DNA of 64,000 nucleotides from NCBI RefSeq assembly GCF_005517195.1, contig NZ_CP040244.1, positions 6,590,001-6,654,000 on the forward strand, read 5' to 3'. The notes beneath the pieces are model-generated. The model did not search any database. It had not been told where the DNA came from and saw only the letters and a program-made list of their open reading frames with translations. Of the stretch, positions 41,311 to 49,591 are shown piece after piece. The position numbers and the translations under genes were made by a program. This DNA is from Streptomyces vilmorinianum (GTDB lineage Bacteria; Actinomycetota; Actinomycetes; Streptomycetales; Streptomycetaceae). Position 1 is the first letter of the stretch; the number at the start of each line of letters is the position of its first letter.

Positions 41311-42193
41311 CGTGACCCGTCTGAGCGTCTTCAAGACCTACAAGCTGTACGTCGGGGGCAAGTTCCCCCGCTCCGAGAGCGGCCGGGTGTACGAGGTGAC
41401 CGACCCCAAGGGCAAGTGGCTGGCGAACGTGCCTCTCTCCTCCCGCAAGGACGCCCGTGACGCGGTCGTCGCGGCCCGCAAGGCCTTCGGCGGCTGGTCG
41501 GGCGCGACGGCGTACAACCGCGGCCAGATCCTCTACCGCATCGCCGAGATGCTGGAGGGCCGCCGGGACCAGTTCGTCCGCGAGGTCGCGGACGCGGAGG
41601 GCCTGTCGAAGTCCAAGGCGGCCGTGGTCGTCGACGCGGCGATCGACCGCTGGGTCTGGTACGCGGGCTGGACGGACAAGATCGGCCAGATCGTGGGCGG
41701 GGCGAACCCGGTCGCGGGCCCGTACTTCAACCTCTCGACGCCCGAACCGACGGGCGTGGTGGCGGTACTGGCCCCGCAGGACTCGTCGTTCCTGGGCCTG
41801 GTCTCGGTCGTCGCCCCGGTGATCGCGACCGGCAACACGGCGGTCGTCGTCGCGAGCGAGAAGGCACCGCTGCCGGCCCTGTCCCTGGGCGAGGTGCTGG
41901 CCACCTCCGACCTGCCGGGCGGAGTCGTCAACATCCTCTCCGGCAAGGCCGCGGAGATGGGCCCGCACCTGGCGGCCCACCAGGACGTGAACGCGATCGA
42001 CCTGACGGGCGCGGACACGGATCTGGCGCGCGACCTGGAGATCGCGGCGGCGGACAACCTCAAGCGCGTCCTGCGCCCGGCCCCCGTCGACTTCTCGGAG
42101 TCCCCGGACACGCGCCGCCTGACGGCCTTCCTGGAAACGAAGACGGTCTGGCACCCCACGGGCTCTCTGGGCGCGAGCGGCTCCGCGTACTAG
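41303..42193 (+). CDS. Truncated aldehyde dehydrogenase (probable non-catalytic partner)
   Basis: A 296-residue protein of the aldehyde dehydrogenase superfamily, against about 480 for full-length members. It keeps the N-terminal nucleotide-binding part (YKLYVGGKFPRSESGR, AGWTDKIGQIVGGANPV, TGNTAVVVASEKAPLPALS, GVVNILSG), but lacks LELGGK, the catalytic Cys and the C-terminal domain, ending with a short tail GASGSAY. The ATG at 41303 overlaps the previous stop. Such a tandem of an active and a vestigial domain recalls ALDH16 proteins, where the second domain is non-catalytic. It probably supports assembly with the full-length enzyme. Confidence 0.85.
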   Translation: MSDVTRLSVFKTYKLYVGGKFPRSESGRVYEVTDPKGKWLANVPLSSRKDARDAVVAARKAFGGWSGATAYNRGQILYRIAEMLEGRRDQFVREVADAEGLSKSKAAVVVDAAIDRWVWYAGWTDKIGQIVGGANPVAGPYFNLSTPEPTGVVAVLAPQDSSFLGLVSVVAPVIATGNTAVVVASEKAPLPALSLGEVLATSDLPGGVVNILSGKAAEMGPHLAAHQDVNAIDLTGADTDLARDLEIAAADNLKRVLRPAPVDFSESPDTRRLTAFLETKTVWHPTGSLGASGSAY

Positions 42194-42204
42194 ACGACGT
42201 CACC

Positions 42205-42244
42205 CGCCCCGGGGGTGGTGGGCATCTGGCACACCCCCGGGGCG
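42205..42244 (+). terminator. Hairpin terminator after the deoC operon
   Basis: 13-bp arms (42205-42217 and 42232-42244) with a 14-base loop, 12 bases after the stop. Confidence 0.85.
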
Positions 42245-42350
42245 CGCTGCGCTCTCCCGGCCGTTCGCCCCGTGGGCCTGGGGCGCACACGTCGTCCAGG
42301 CCCGAGCAACGGGCGCCGCGCGTCGTGGCGTTGAGCCGCTCACAACAGCG

Positions 42351-43079
42351 TCAGTCGAGCCCCAACCTCGCCGCTACGCCGTCCAGCACGCACTCCAAGC
42401 CCGTCTCGAACTGCCACCCCGCGTCGTCCTTGCGCGCCGCGCCCTGCGTGTAGCGGCGGTACGTCGGGTAGCGGCCCGTCTCCATCAGGTACGACATCTG
42501 CGGGGCGAGCCCGCGGCGCGTGTCGTCGCCGTTCTCCCAGCCCTGTTCCTTCATGTACTGGGCGAGCGACACCTCCGCCTGCGTCGCCCCGTGCACATAC
42601 GCGCTCACCGCGCGAAACGCGGCCATCATCGTGTCGACGTCCAGGCCGAGCCCGTCCAGTGACGCCAACTGACGTTCCGCCGCGGCCATCCGCCTCGGGG
42701 TGATCGCGAACAACGGGGCCGGCAGCTGGGCCAGCCAGGGGTGGCGCAGCATCGACTCCCGCGTCGAGACCGCGTACGCGCGCAGCGTCTCGCGCCAGCC
42801 CGTCGTCTCCTCCCCCGGTTCCAGCTCGCCCGAGACCTGGTCGACCATGACCGCCCACAGTTCGTCCTTGCCCGCCACGTGCCGGTACGCGGCCATGGGC
42901 GCGACTCCCAGCTCGGTGGCGATCCGCCGCATGGTGACGGCGGCCATGCCCTCGCGGTCGGCGACCTCGATCGCGACCGAGGCGATGCGCTGGGGGGTCA
43001 GGGAAGCCCGTGGCGTCGCCGTGGGCCGCTCCAGGCGCTCCCACAGCGACACCTTGTTCGTCTCGTCCTCTTTCGCCAC
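42351..43079 (-). CDS. TetR-family regulator
   Basis: A 242-residue repressor. Residues about 25-70 form the TetR helix-turn-helix (LTPQRIASVAIEVADREG, then IATELGVAPMAAYRHVAGKD); the larger C-terminal domain is of the tetracycline-repressor-like TetR_C type. The GTG at 43079 follows GGAGG by 5 bases. It is divergent from a reductase-MFS operon 113 bases away, whose promoter region has three GTACAC motifs; those genes are the likely targets, with the ligand perhaps a compound exported by the MFS protein. Confidence 0.92.
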   Translation of the reverse strand: MAKEDETNKVSLWERLERPTATPRASLTPQRIASVAIEVADREGMAAVTMRRIATELGVAPMAAYRHVAGKDELWAVMVDQVSGELEPGEETTGWRETLRAYAVSTRESMLRHPWLAQLPAPLFAITPRRMAAAERQLASLDGLGLDVDTMMAAFRAVSAYVHGATQAEVSLAQYMKEQGWENGDDTRRGLAPQMSYLMETGRYPTYRRYTQGAARKDDAGWQFETGLECVLDGVAARLGLD

Positions 43080-43123
43080 GTCGGCCTCCCTCTCCTCGCG
43101 TACAGCGTATGCCCAGTAGACGC

Positions 43124-43171
43124 CGTACACACTCGCGTGTACGTTGTACACCCAACGGATACGCCGTACAC
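43124..43171. promoter_or_regulatory. Cluster of GTACAC motifs, likely TetR operators
   Basis: GTACAC occurs at 43125, 43146 and 43166, spaced 20-21 bases (two helical turns). The first pairs with GTGTACG (43137-43143) as a 7-bp inverted repeat. The cluster lies in the 112-bp region between the divergent TetR and reductase genes. Confidence 0.6.
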
Positions 43172-43191
43172 ACGCAACCGCTGAGGGACCC

Positions 43192-43779
43192 ATGAACCCG
43201 CTCCGCATCGCCGTGATCCAGGGCTCCACCCGCGACGGCCGCCTCGGCCCCGTCGTCGCCGACTGGGTGCTCGCGCACGCCGCCGCCCGCCCCGACATGA
43301 CCACCGATCTGATCGACCTCGCCGAGACCCCGCTGCCCACCGTCTTCCCGCAGCTCGGCCAGGCGCCCACCGCCGCCGAGGACCGCGCCCTGCTCGCCGC
43401 CGTCTCGCCGCGCCTGGCCGCCGCCGACGCCTTCGTCGTCGTCACGCCCGAGTACAACCACAGCTTTCCCGCGTCCCTGAAGAACGCCATCGACTGGCAC
43501 AACAGGGAGTGGCACGCCAAGCCCGTCGGCTTCGTCGCGTACGGCGGCTTCTCCGCCGGCCTGCGCGCGGTCGAGCATCTGCGCGCGGTCTTCGCCGAAC
43601 TGCACGCCGTCACCATCCGCGAGGCGGTCGGACTCCAGGGCGTCTGGGGCCGGTTCGACGCCGAGGGCCAGGCGACCGACCCCGCGGCCGACACCGCCGC
43701 GAAGTCGATGCTCGACCAACTCGCCTGGTGGGCCGAGGCCCTGCGCGAGGCCCGCACCAAGAAGCCCTACGCGGCCTGA
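43192..43779 (+). CDS. NADPH-dependent FMN reductase family protein
   Basis: A 195-residue flavodoxin-fold oxidoreductase. The FMN phosphate-binding loop is QGSTRDGRLG near the start, and FVVVTPEYNHSFPASLKNAI and FVAYGGFSAG are family hallmarks. Members reduce quinones, azo dyes or flavins with NADPH. The ATG at 43192 follows GAGGGA. It is the first gene of an operon with the MFS transporter gene, 3 bases apart, under the divergent TetR regulator. The role is probably detoxification of a redox-active compound. Confidence 0.92.
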   Translation: MNPLRIAVIQGSTRDGRLGPVVADWVLAHAAARPDMTTDLIDLAETPLPTVFPQLGQAPTAAEDRALLAAVSPRLAAADAFVVVTPEYNHSFPASLKNAIDWHNREWHAKPVGFVAYGGFSAGLRAVEHLRAVFAELHAVTIREAVGLQGVWGRFDAEGQATDPAADTAAKSMLDQLAWWAEALREARTKKPYAA

Positions 43780-43782
43780 GCC

Positions 43783-45321
43783 ATGACGACTCCTCAGGAA
43801 ACCTCGCGCATCCCCTACCTGGGGATCTCCGGGCTCATGCTCGGCATCGTCCTCGCCACCCTCGACGGCACCATCGTCGGCACCGCGCTCCCCACCATCG
43901 CCGGGGAGCTCGGCGGCCTCGACGAGCTCTCCTGGGTGGTGACCTCCTACCTCCTCACCACGGCCGTCGCCACACCTCTCTGGGGCAAGTGCGGCGATCT
44001 GTACGGACGCAAGGGCGCCTATCTCGCCTCCGTGGCCGTCTTCCTCGCCGGCTCGGTCCTCTCGGGACTCGCCCAGACCATGGGGCAGCTCATCGCGTTC
44101 CGCGCCCTCCAGGGCATCGGCGCGGGCGGCCTGATGGTCGGCGCGTTCGCCCTCATCGGTGTGCTCGTCGCCCCGCGCGACAGCGCCAAGGTGCAGTCGA
44201 TCAGCGCGGCCATGCTGCCGATCGCCTTCGTCGGCGGGCCGCTGCTCGGCGGCTTCCTCACCGACCATCTCAGCTGGCGCTGGGCGTTCTACGTCAACGT
44301 GCCCGTCGGCCTCGCCGCCCTGCTGATCGTCGGCCTCGCCATCCGGGTCCGCACCGAGCGGATCCGGGCCCGCGTCGACTGGCCCGGCGCCCTGCTGCTC
44401 ACGCTCGCCATCCTCGCCCTGACCCTGCTCGCGAGCTGGGCCGGCACCGCCCACGGCTGGGCCTCGCCACAGATCCTGGGCCTGGGCGCGGTCGCGGCCG
44501 CGGCGCTCGCCCTGTTCGTCCGGGCCGAGCGGCGGGCCGAGGAGCCCGTCATCCCGCCCCGCCTCTTCCGCAGCCGCAACTTCACCCTCGCCCAGGTCCT
44601 CAGCTTCCTCGTCGGCGCGGGCATGCTCGCCGCGATGAACTACCTGCCGCAGTACCTTCAGTTCGCGCGCGGCCAGTCGTCGACGGCCAGCGGGCTGCTC
44701 CTGCTGCCGCTCATGCTCGGCATGCTCGGCGTGCAGCTGGTGACGGGCCGGATCATCGGCCGCACCGGCCGCTACCGCGTCCACCCGATCCTCGGCGGCG
44801 CCCTGATGACGGCCGGCGCGCTCGCCCTGCTCACGCTCGACGTCGCCACCCCCACCCCCGTCGCCTCCGCGCTGACCCTGATCGTCGGCGCCGGCATGGG
44901 CTTCCTCATGCAGTCGACGCTGCTGATCACCCTGAACAGCGCGGAGCCGCGCGACATGGGCGCGGCCAGCGGAACCGTCACCCTGGTCCGTACGATCGGC
45001 GGCTCGCTGGGCGTCGCGACGCTCGGCGCGGTCTTCACCGCCCGGCTCGCCGGGAAGGACACCCGGCTGACCCCGGACCGGCTGCGGGAGCTCCCCGCGC
45101 CGGTACGGGAGGAGTTCGCGGCGGCGGTGACGAGCGGGCTGCACGGGGTGCTCCTGGGGACGGCCGTGCTGGCCGCGCTCGCCTTCGCCGCGGCCTGGTT
45201 CGTACGGGAGATCCCCCTGCGGACCGCGCCCGCGGAGGCCCCCGGGGGCGCTAGTTCGCGGGAAGCATCCCCGTCACCTCACCGACCAGCGGCAGATCGT
45301 CCAGCGCGCCGCCCTTCGTGA
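43783..45321 (+). CDS. DHA2-family MFS drug transporter
   Basis: A 512-residue transporter with 14 predicted transmembrane helices, of the QacA/EmrB group. The DHA2 motif LDGTIVGTALPTIAGEL lies in helix 1, GKCGDLYGRKG in the loop after helix 2, and GGPLLGGFLTDHLSWRWAF in helix 5 and after. It would export a lipophilic compound by proton antiport. It lies 3 bases downstream of the FMN reductase gene. Its last 71 bases overlap the end of the convergent small secreted protein gene; the C-terminal 30 residues are hydrophilic, Ser/Pro/Arg-rich and may be an accidental extension. Confidence 0.93.
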   Translation: MTTPQETSRIPYLGISGLMLGIVLATLDGTIVGTALPTIAGELGGLDELSWVVTSYLLTTAVATPLWGKCGDLYGRKGAYLASVAVFLAGSVLSGLAQTMGQLIAFRALQGIGAGGLMVGAFALIGVLVAPRDSAKVQSISAAMLPIAFVGGPLLGGFLTDHLSWRWAFYVNVPVGLAALLIVGLAIRVRTERIRARVDWPGALLLTLAILALTLLASWAGTAHGWASPQILGLGAVAAAALALFVRAERRAEEPVIPPRLFRSRNFTLAQVLSFLVGAGMLAAMNYLPQYLQFARGQSSTASGLLLLPLMLGMLGVQLVTGRIIGRTGRYRVHPILGGALMTAGALALLTLDVATPTPVASALTLIVGAGMGFLMQSTLLITLNSAEPRDMGAASGTVTLVRTIGGSLGVATLGAVFTARLAGKDTRLTPDRLRELPAPVREEFAAAVTSGLHGVLLGTAVLAALAFAAAWFVREIPLRTAPAEAPGGASSREASPSPHRPAADRPARRPS

Positions 45322-45646
45322 CGTGGTCCGTCACCAGGTTCGTGCCCACGGGCTTGAAGTCGGCGACCTGGGTGCCGAGTCCGTTGTCCAGCGGGTCGAC
45401 CCCGGTGTTGGCCAGCGGGTCGAGCTGGAGGCTGGTCAGCGGACCGACGGCGTGGCCGGTGGCCCCGAGCGCCGCGACCGCGTCGCTGCCGGCGAGCGTG
45501 CCCAGTGGCAGCGGCGCCGGAGCCGGGGCCGCCTGGGCCGCCGCGGCGCCCGCGCCGAGCACCGCGGCGCCCGCCGCCGTCGCCGTCAGCCCGGCCTTCA
45601 GCAGGGCGCTGCGACGGGAGGTCCTGGATTGTGCGTGACGCGCCAT
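45251..45646 (-). CDS. Small exported hypothetical protein
   Basis: A 131-residue exported protein with a signal containing twin Arg (SRTSRRSALLKAG), an Ala-rich hydrophobic core and a cleavage site near AQA. The mature part is rich in Leu, Gly, Asp and Thr (DPLANTGVDPLDNGLGTQV) with VTDHVTKG. A similar protein is encoded at 51251-51613 (VDHATKNIPLDN). ATG at 45646 with GAAGGA upstream. These Streptomyces proteins have no known function; they are sometimes mislabelled as ATP-binding. Confidence 0.8.
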   Translation of the reverse strand: MARHAQSRTSRRSALLKAGLTATAAGAAVLGAGAAAAQAAPAPAPLPLGTLAGSDAVAALGATGHAVGPLTSLQLDPLANTGVDPLDNGLGTQVADFKPVGTNLVTDHVTKGGALDDLPLVGEVTGMLPAN

Positions 45647-45766
45647 GGGATTCCTTCGGCGTTGAGTAATCGGAGAGACACCGAGCGTAGTTGAGGTGTG
45701 ATGCTCGATACCAACGCCCTCCCTCGGGGGTCCCCTGCCCGGGGGAATGCTTCACACTGGTGTCCC

Positions 45767-46396
45767 GTGAGTTCCCAACCGATCCCGACCCGTGTCGTCC
45801 TGCTCGCGGGCCCCTCAGGCTCCGGCAAGTCGTCCCTCGCCGCCGTCACCGGCCTCCCGGTACTGCGCCTCGACGACTTCTACAAGGAGGGCGACGACCC
45901 GACACTCCCGCTGGTCGCGGGCAGCGCCGACATCGACTGGGACTCCCCACGTTCGTGGGACGCGGACGCCGCCGTCGCCGCGATCGTGGAGCTGTGCCGT
46001 ACGGGACGGACGGACGTCCCCGTGTACGACATCGCCACCAGCGCGCGCGTGGACCACGACGCCCTGGACATCGGCCGTACGCCGCTGTTCGTCGCCGAGG
46101 GGATCTTCGCGGCGGAGATCGTGCGCCGCTGCGAGGAGCTCGGGGTGCTCGCCGACGCGCTGTGCCTGCGGGGCCGCCCGTCGACGACGTTCCGCCGCCG
46201 GCTCGTGCGCGATCTGAAGGAGGGCCGCAAGTCGGTCCCGTTCCTGCTGCGCCGCGGCTGGCGCCTGATGCGCTCCGAGCGTTCGATCGTGGCCCGCCAG
46301 ACGGCGCTCGGCGCCCACCCCTGCGCCAAGCAGGAGGCCCTGGGCCGCCTCGCCGCGGCGGCGGCGGGCCGCCACCGCACCCCTGCGGCGCGCTGA
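45767..46396 (+). CDS. Uridine kinase-like P-loop protein
   Basis: A 209-residue P-loop kinase: Walker A GPSGSGKSS at about residues 16-24, LRLDDFYKEGDD as the nucleoside-binding region, DWDSPRSWD, and VAEGIFAAE in place of the usual EGIL. Uridine/cytidine kinases phosphorylate salvaged pyrimidine nucleosides; here the substrate is inferred from family and from the nearby nucleoside genes. The GTG at 45767 has no good ribosome binding site; upstream in-frame ATGs begin at 45698. It is convergent with sigQ across a strong hairpin. Confidence 0.85.
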   Translation: MSSQPIPTRVVLLAGPSGSGKSSLAAVTGLPVLRLDDFYKEGDDPTLPLVAGSADIDWDSPRSWDADAAVAAIVELCRTGRTDVPVYDIATSARVDHDALDIGRTPLFVAEGIFAAEIVRRCEELGVLADALCLRGRPSTTFRRRLVRDLKEGRKSVPFLLRRGWRLMRSERSIVARQTALGAHPCAKQEALGRLAAAAAGRHRTPAAR

Positions 46397-46412
46397 CGCC
46401 CCCGACGACAGA

Positions 46413-46453
46413 ACGCGGGTCGTACAAGCCCCCCCGGCTTGTCCGACCCGCGT
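46413..46453. terminator. Bidirectional hairpin terminator
   Basis: 18-base arms (46413-46430 and 46436-46453, one mismatch) with a CCCCC loop between the convergent uridine-kinase-like gene and sigQ. Confidence 0.9.
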
Positions 46454-46511
46454 CCGTTTCCCCCGTACGTCCCCCGTGTTTCCCCCGTTGCCCCCGTTGC
46501 CCCCCGTGCCT

Positions 46512-47237
46512 TCAGGCCACCAGCTCGCCGAAGGACTCCTCCTCGTCACGGCCGAAGCTCAGGACCTCGTCCTCGCGCAGCCGGCGCAGGGAGCGCCAGA
46601 TGCTCGACTTCACCGTGCCGACACTGATGTCCAGGATCTCCGCGATCTCCGGATCCGTACGGCCCTCGTAGTAGCGCAGCACCAGCATCGTGCGCTGGAG
46701 CTCGGGCAGCCGGGCCAGGGCCTGCCACAGCACCGCCCGCAGCTCGGTCCCGCGCATCGCGTCGGTGTCGCCCGCCGTCTCCGGCAGCTCCTCCGTCGGG
46801 TACTCGTTGAGCTTGCGCCGGCGCCACGCGCTGATGTGCAGGTTCGTCATGGTGCGGCGCAGGTAGCCGCCGACCGCCGCCTTGTCGCTGATCCGGTCCC
46901 ACGCCCGGTACGTCGAGAACAGCGCGCTCTGCAGCAGGTCCTCGGCCTCGAAGCGGTCCCCGGTCAGGTGGTAGGCGGTGGCGTACAGGGAGGCGCGGCG
47001 CTCCTGGACGTAGGCGGTGAACTCCGCCTCCGACAGCGACTGCCGCTCCCCCTTGACCTCCCCGTACGCCGCTCCCCCGTCAGCCACGGCCACCATGTAC
47101 GGCGCCTTGTGCTGACGCCCGACGCTGCGAACGCACCCCCGCCCGTTCACCGCGCCGGACTTCTCCGTGCTCCGCACGACGACATCGTGGAGACGCGTGA
47201 CAACTGCGCTTGAGGTGGTGCTGTGCAGTGCGTTCAT
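46512..47237 (-). CDS. sigQ: ECF sigma factor SigQ (SigE family)
   Basis: A 241-residue sigma factor. After a 60-residue N-terminal extension come region 2 (YATAYHLTGDRFEAEDLLQS, then RAWDRI) and region 4 (LPELQRTMLVLRYYEG, then EIAEILDISVGTVKSSIWRS). Position divergent to afsQ1-afsQ2 identifies it as SigQ, whose gene in S. coelicolor is activated by AfsQ1 and which counteracts the AfsQ effects on antibiotic production. The ATG at 47237 is preceded by GGGGGG; an alternative start lies 90 bases upstream. The AfsQ1 box lies 86 bases upstream of this start. Confidence 0.93.
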   Translation of the reverse strand: MNALHSTTSSAVVTRLHDVVVRSTEKSGAVNGRGCVRSVGRQHKAPYMVAVADGGAAYGEVKGERQSLSEAEFTAYVQERRASLYATAYHLTGDRFEAEDLLQSALFSTYRAWDRISDKAAVGGYLRRTMTNLHISAWRRRKLNEYPTEELPETAGDTDAMRGTELRAVLWQALARLPELQRTMLVLRYYEGRTDPEIAEILDISVGTVKSSIWRSLRRLREDEVLSFGRDEEESFGELVA

Positions 47238-47322
47238 CTCGCGCCCCCCGTCGGTTGGAGTGTGTTTCTGTCCGTGTGCCAAGAAGCTTGCCCGGCCCAC
47301 TTCATCGCGGTGTCCGCCGACT

Positions 47323-47338
47323 GTCACAGGCGTGTCAC
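47323..47338. promoter_or_regulatory. AfsQ1 box GTCAC-n6-GTCAC between sigQ and afsQ1
   Basis: Exact match to the published AfsQ1 consensus GTnAC-n6-GTnAC, in the shared promoter region of sigQ and afsQ1, where AfsQ1 binding is known in S. coelicolor. Confidence 0.85.
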
Positions 47339-47396
47339 AGGGCCGGGTCCGCCCGCGCGGTCGAACTCCGATGGCTCATGGGACAGAATGGCGCCC

Positions 47397-48074
47397 GTGC
47401 CTTTCCTGTTGCTGATCGAGGACGACGACGCCATCCGCACGGCCCTCGAACTCTCCCTGTCACGCCAGGGCCACCGTGTGGCCACCGCGGCGACGGGCGA
47501 GGACGGCCTCAAACTGCTCCGCGAGCAGCGTCCGGACCTCGTCGTCCTGGACGTCATGCTGCCCGGGATCGACGGCTTCGAGGTGTGCCGGCGCATCCGG
47601 CGCACCGACCAGCTGCCGATCATTCTGCTGACCGCGCGCAGCGACGACATCGATGTGGTCGTCGGCCTGGAGTCCGGGGCGGACGACTATGTCGTCAAGC
47701 CGGTCCAGGGGCGGGTCCTCGACGCCCGGATCCGGGCCGTACTGCGGCGTGGTGAGCGGGAGTCCACCGACTCGGCGACCTTCGGCTCGCTCGTCATCGA
47801 CCGTTCGGCGATGACGGTGACGAAGAACGGGGAGGACCTGCAGCTCACGCCGACCGAGCTGCGGCTGCTCCTGGAGCTGAGCCGGCGGCCGGGACAGGCC
47901 CTGTCGCGTCAGCAGCTGCTGCGTCTGGTGTGGGAGCACGACTACCTGGGCGACTCGCGGCTGGTGGACGCGTGCGTCCAGCGGCTGCGCGCCAAGGTGG
48001 AGGACGTGCCGTCCTCGCCGACCCTGATCCGCACCGTGCGGGGCGTGGGCTACCGGCTGGATGTCCCTGCGTGA
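47397..48074 (+). CDS. afsQ1: Response regulator AfsQ1 (OmpR family)
   Basis: A 225-residue response regulator. The receiver has the acidic pair LIEDDDA, phosphorylated Asp52 in VVLDVMLPG, and Lys in DDYVVKPVQ; the C-terminal winged helix has LTPTELRLLLELSRR and VRGVGYRLD. AfsQ1 activates antibiotic genes and sigQ under nitrogen-limited, glutamate-rich conditions in S. coelicolor. The GTG at 47397 gives the same length as the S. coelicolor protein; an ATG 9 bases earlier is possible. The kinase gene afsQ2 overlaps its stop by 4 bases. Confidence 0.96.
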   Translation: MPFLLLIEDDDAIRTALELSLSRQGHRVATAATGEDGLKLLREQRPDLVVLDVMLPGIDGFEVCRRIRRTDQLPIILLTARSDDIDVVVGLESGADDYVVKPVQGRVLDARIRAVLRRGERESTDSATFGSLVIDRSAMTVTKNGEDLQLTPTELRLLLELSRRPGQALSRQQLLRLVWEHDYLGDSRLVDACVQRLRAKVEDVPSSPTLIRTVRGVGYRLDVPA

Positions 48075-49591
48075 GAAAGGGGATATTCGCGGGCCTGCGC
48101 TTCACCAGCCTGCGGCTGCGTCTGGTCGTCGTCTTCGCGCTCGTGGCGCTGACCGCCGCCGTGTCCGCCTCCGGGATCGCGTACTGGCTGAACCGTGAGG
48201 CGGTCCTGACCCGCACGCAGGACGGGGCCCTGAACGACTTCCGGCAGGAGATGCAGAACCGGGCCGCGACGCTGCCGCTGCATCCCTCCGAGGAGGATCT
48301 GCGGCGTACCGCCGAGCAGATGGCCGACGGGAGCGCCGGATACAGCGTGCTGCTGCTCGGGGAGCGGGACGCGGGCAAGCCGATCGTCGGGGCCTCGGAC
48401 CCGGACACCTTCACGCTGGCCGACGTACCGTCCTCGCTGCAGGACGCGGTGGAGACCGAGCGGCCGGTCAAGGAGGGCAACGCCCACCCGTACCACCTGT
48501 TCTGGCAGCGCACGCAGCGCGGCCAGACGCCGTATCTGGTCGGCGGGACGAAGGTCGACGGCGGCGGGCCGACGGGCTACATGTTCAAGTCGCTGGAGGC
48601 CGAGCGGGCCGATCTGAACTCGCTCGCCTGGTCGTTGGGGATCGCGACGGCGCTCGCGCTGGTCGGTTCCGCGCTGCTCGCGCAGGCCGCCGCCACCACC
48701 GTCCTGCGGCCGGTGCACCGGCTCGGCGAGGCGGCCAGGCAGCTGGGCGAGGGGAAGCTCGACACCCGGCTGCGGGTCTCGGGCACGGACGAACTGGCCG
48801 ATCTGTCGCGGACGTTCAACAGCGCGGCCGAGTCGCTGCAGAAGAAGGTCGCCGACATGAGCGCGCGGGAGGAGTCCAGCCGGCGCTTCGTCGCGGACAT
48901 GTCCCACGAGCTGCGGACCCCGCTGACCGCGCTGACGGCCGTGACGGAGGTCCTGGAGGACGAGCAGGACTCCCTCGACCCGATGATCGCGCCGGCCGTG
49001 GCGCTCGTGGTGAGCGAGACGCGGCGGCTCAACGACCTGGTGGAGAACCTGATGGAGGTGACCCGCTTCGACGCGGGCACCGCCCGGCTCGTCCTCGACG
49101 ACGTCGACGTCGCCGACCAGGTCACCGCGTGCATCGACGCGCGGGCCTGGCTGGACGCCGTGGAGCTGGACGCCGAGCGCGGGATCATGGCGCGGCTCGA
49201 CCCGCGCCGGCTCGACGTGATCCTGGCGAATCTGATCGGCAACGCGCTCAAGCACGGCGGATCGCCGGTGCGCGTCGCGATCCATACGGAGGGCCAGGAG
49301 CTGGTGATCGAGGTACGGGATCACGGTCCGGGCATCCCGGAGGAGGTCCTGCCGCATGTCTTCGACCGGTTCTACAAGGCGAGCGCGTCGCGGCCCCGGT
49401 CGGACGGCAGCGGTCTGGGTCTGTCGATCGCGATGGAGAACGCGCTGATCCACGGCGGTTCGATCACGGCCGCGAACTCGCCGGACGGCGACGGCGCGGT
49501 GTTCGTCCTGCGTCTGCCGCAGGACGCCGACGCCGACGCCGATGCGGGGACTCCGGACGGCGGCGAGCAGGGCGAGGTGGAGGAGACTTGA
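48071..49591 (+). CDS. afsQ2: Sensor histidine kinase AfsQ2
   Basis: A 506-residue membrane kinase, partner of AfsQ1. Two transmembrane helices (about 17-37 and 186-210) flank an extracytoplasmic sensor of roughly 150 residues; a HAMP domain follows (PVHRLGEAARQLGEGKLDTR). The phosphorylated His279 is in DMSHELRTPLTAL; the ATPase has N-box NLIGNALKHGG, then DHGPGIPEE and GSGLGLSIAMEN. The acidic tail DADADADAG is unusual. The GTG at 48071 overlaps the afsQ1 stop (GTGA), and the lipoprotein gene overlaps its stop (TTGA), so the three are translationally coupled. Confidence 0.95.
   Translation: MRKGIFAGLRFTSLRLRLVVVFALVALTAAVSASGIAYWLNREAVLTRTQDGALNDFRQEMQNRAATLPLHPSEEDLRRTAEQMADGSAGYSVLLLGERDAGKPIVGASDPDTFTLADVPSSLQDAVETERPVKEGNAHPYHLFWQRTQRGQTPYLVGGTKVDGGGPTGYMFKSLEAERADLNSLAWSLGIATALALVGSALLAQAAATTVLRPVHRLGEAARQLGEGKLDTRLRVSGTDELADLSRTFNSAAESLQKKVADMSAREESSRRFVADMSHELRTPLTALTAVTEVLEDEQDSLDPMIAPAVALVVSETRRLNDLVENLMEVTRFDAGTARLVLDDVDVADQVTACIDARAWLDAVELDAERGIMARLDPRRLDVILANLIGNALKHGGSPVRVAIHTEGQELVIEVRDHGPGIPEEVLPHVFDRFYKASASRPRSDGSGLGLSIAMENALIHGGSITAANSPDGDGAVFVLRLPQDADADADAGTPDGGEQGEVEET

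Noticed and set aside
42340..45144. A 934-codon minus-strand open frame over the reductase and MFS genes
   Set aside because: Antisense shadow of the MFS transporter; Glu/Arg/Gly-rich translation with no domain.
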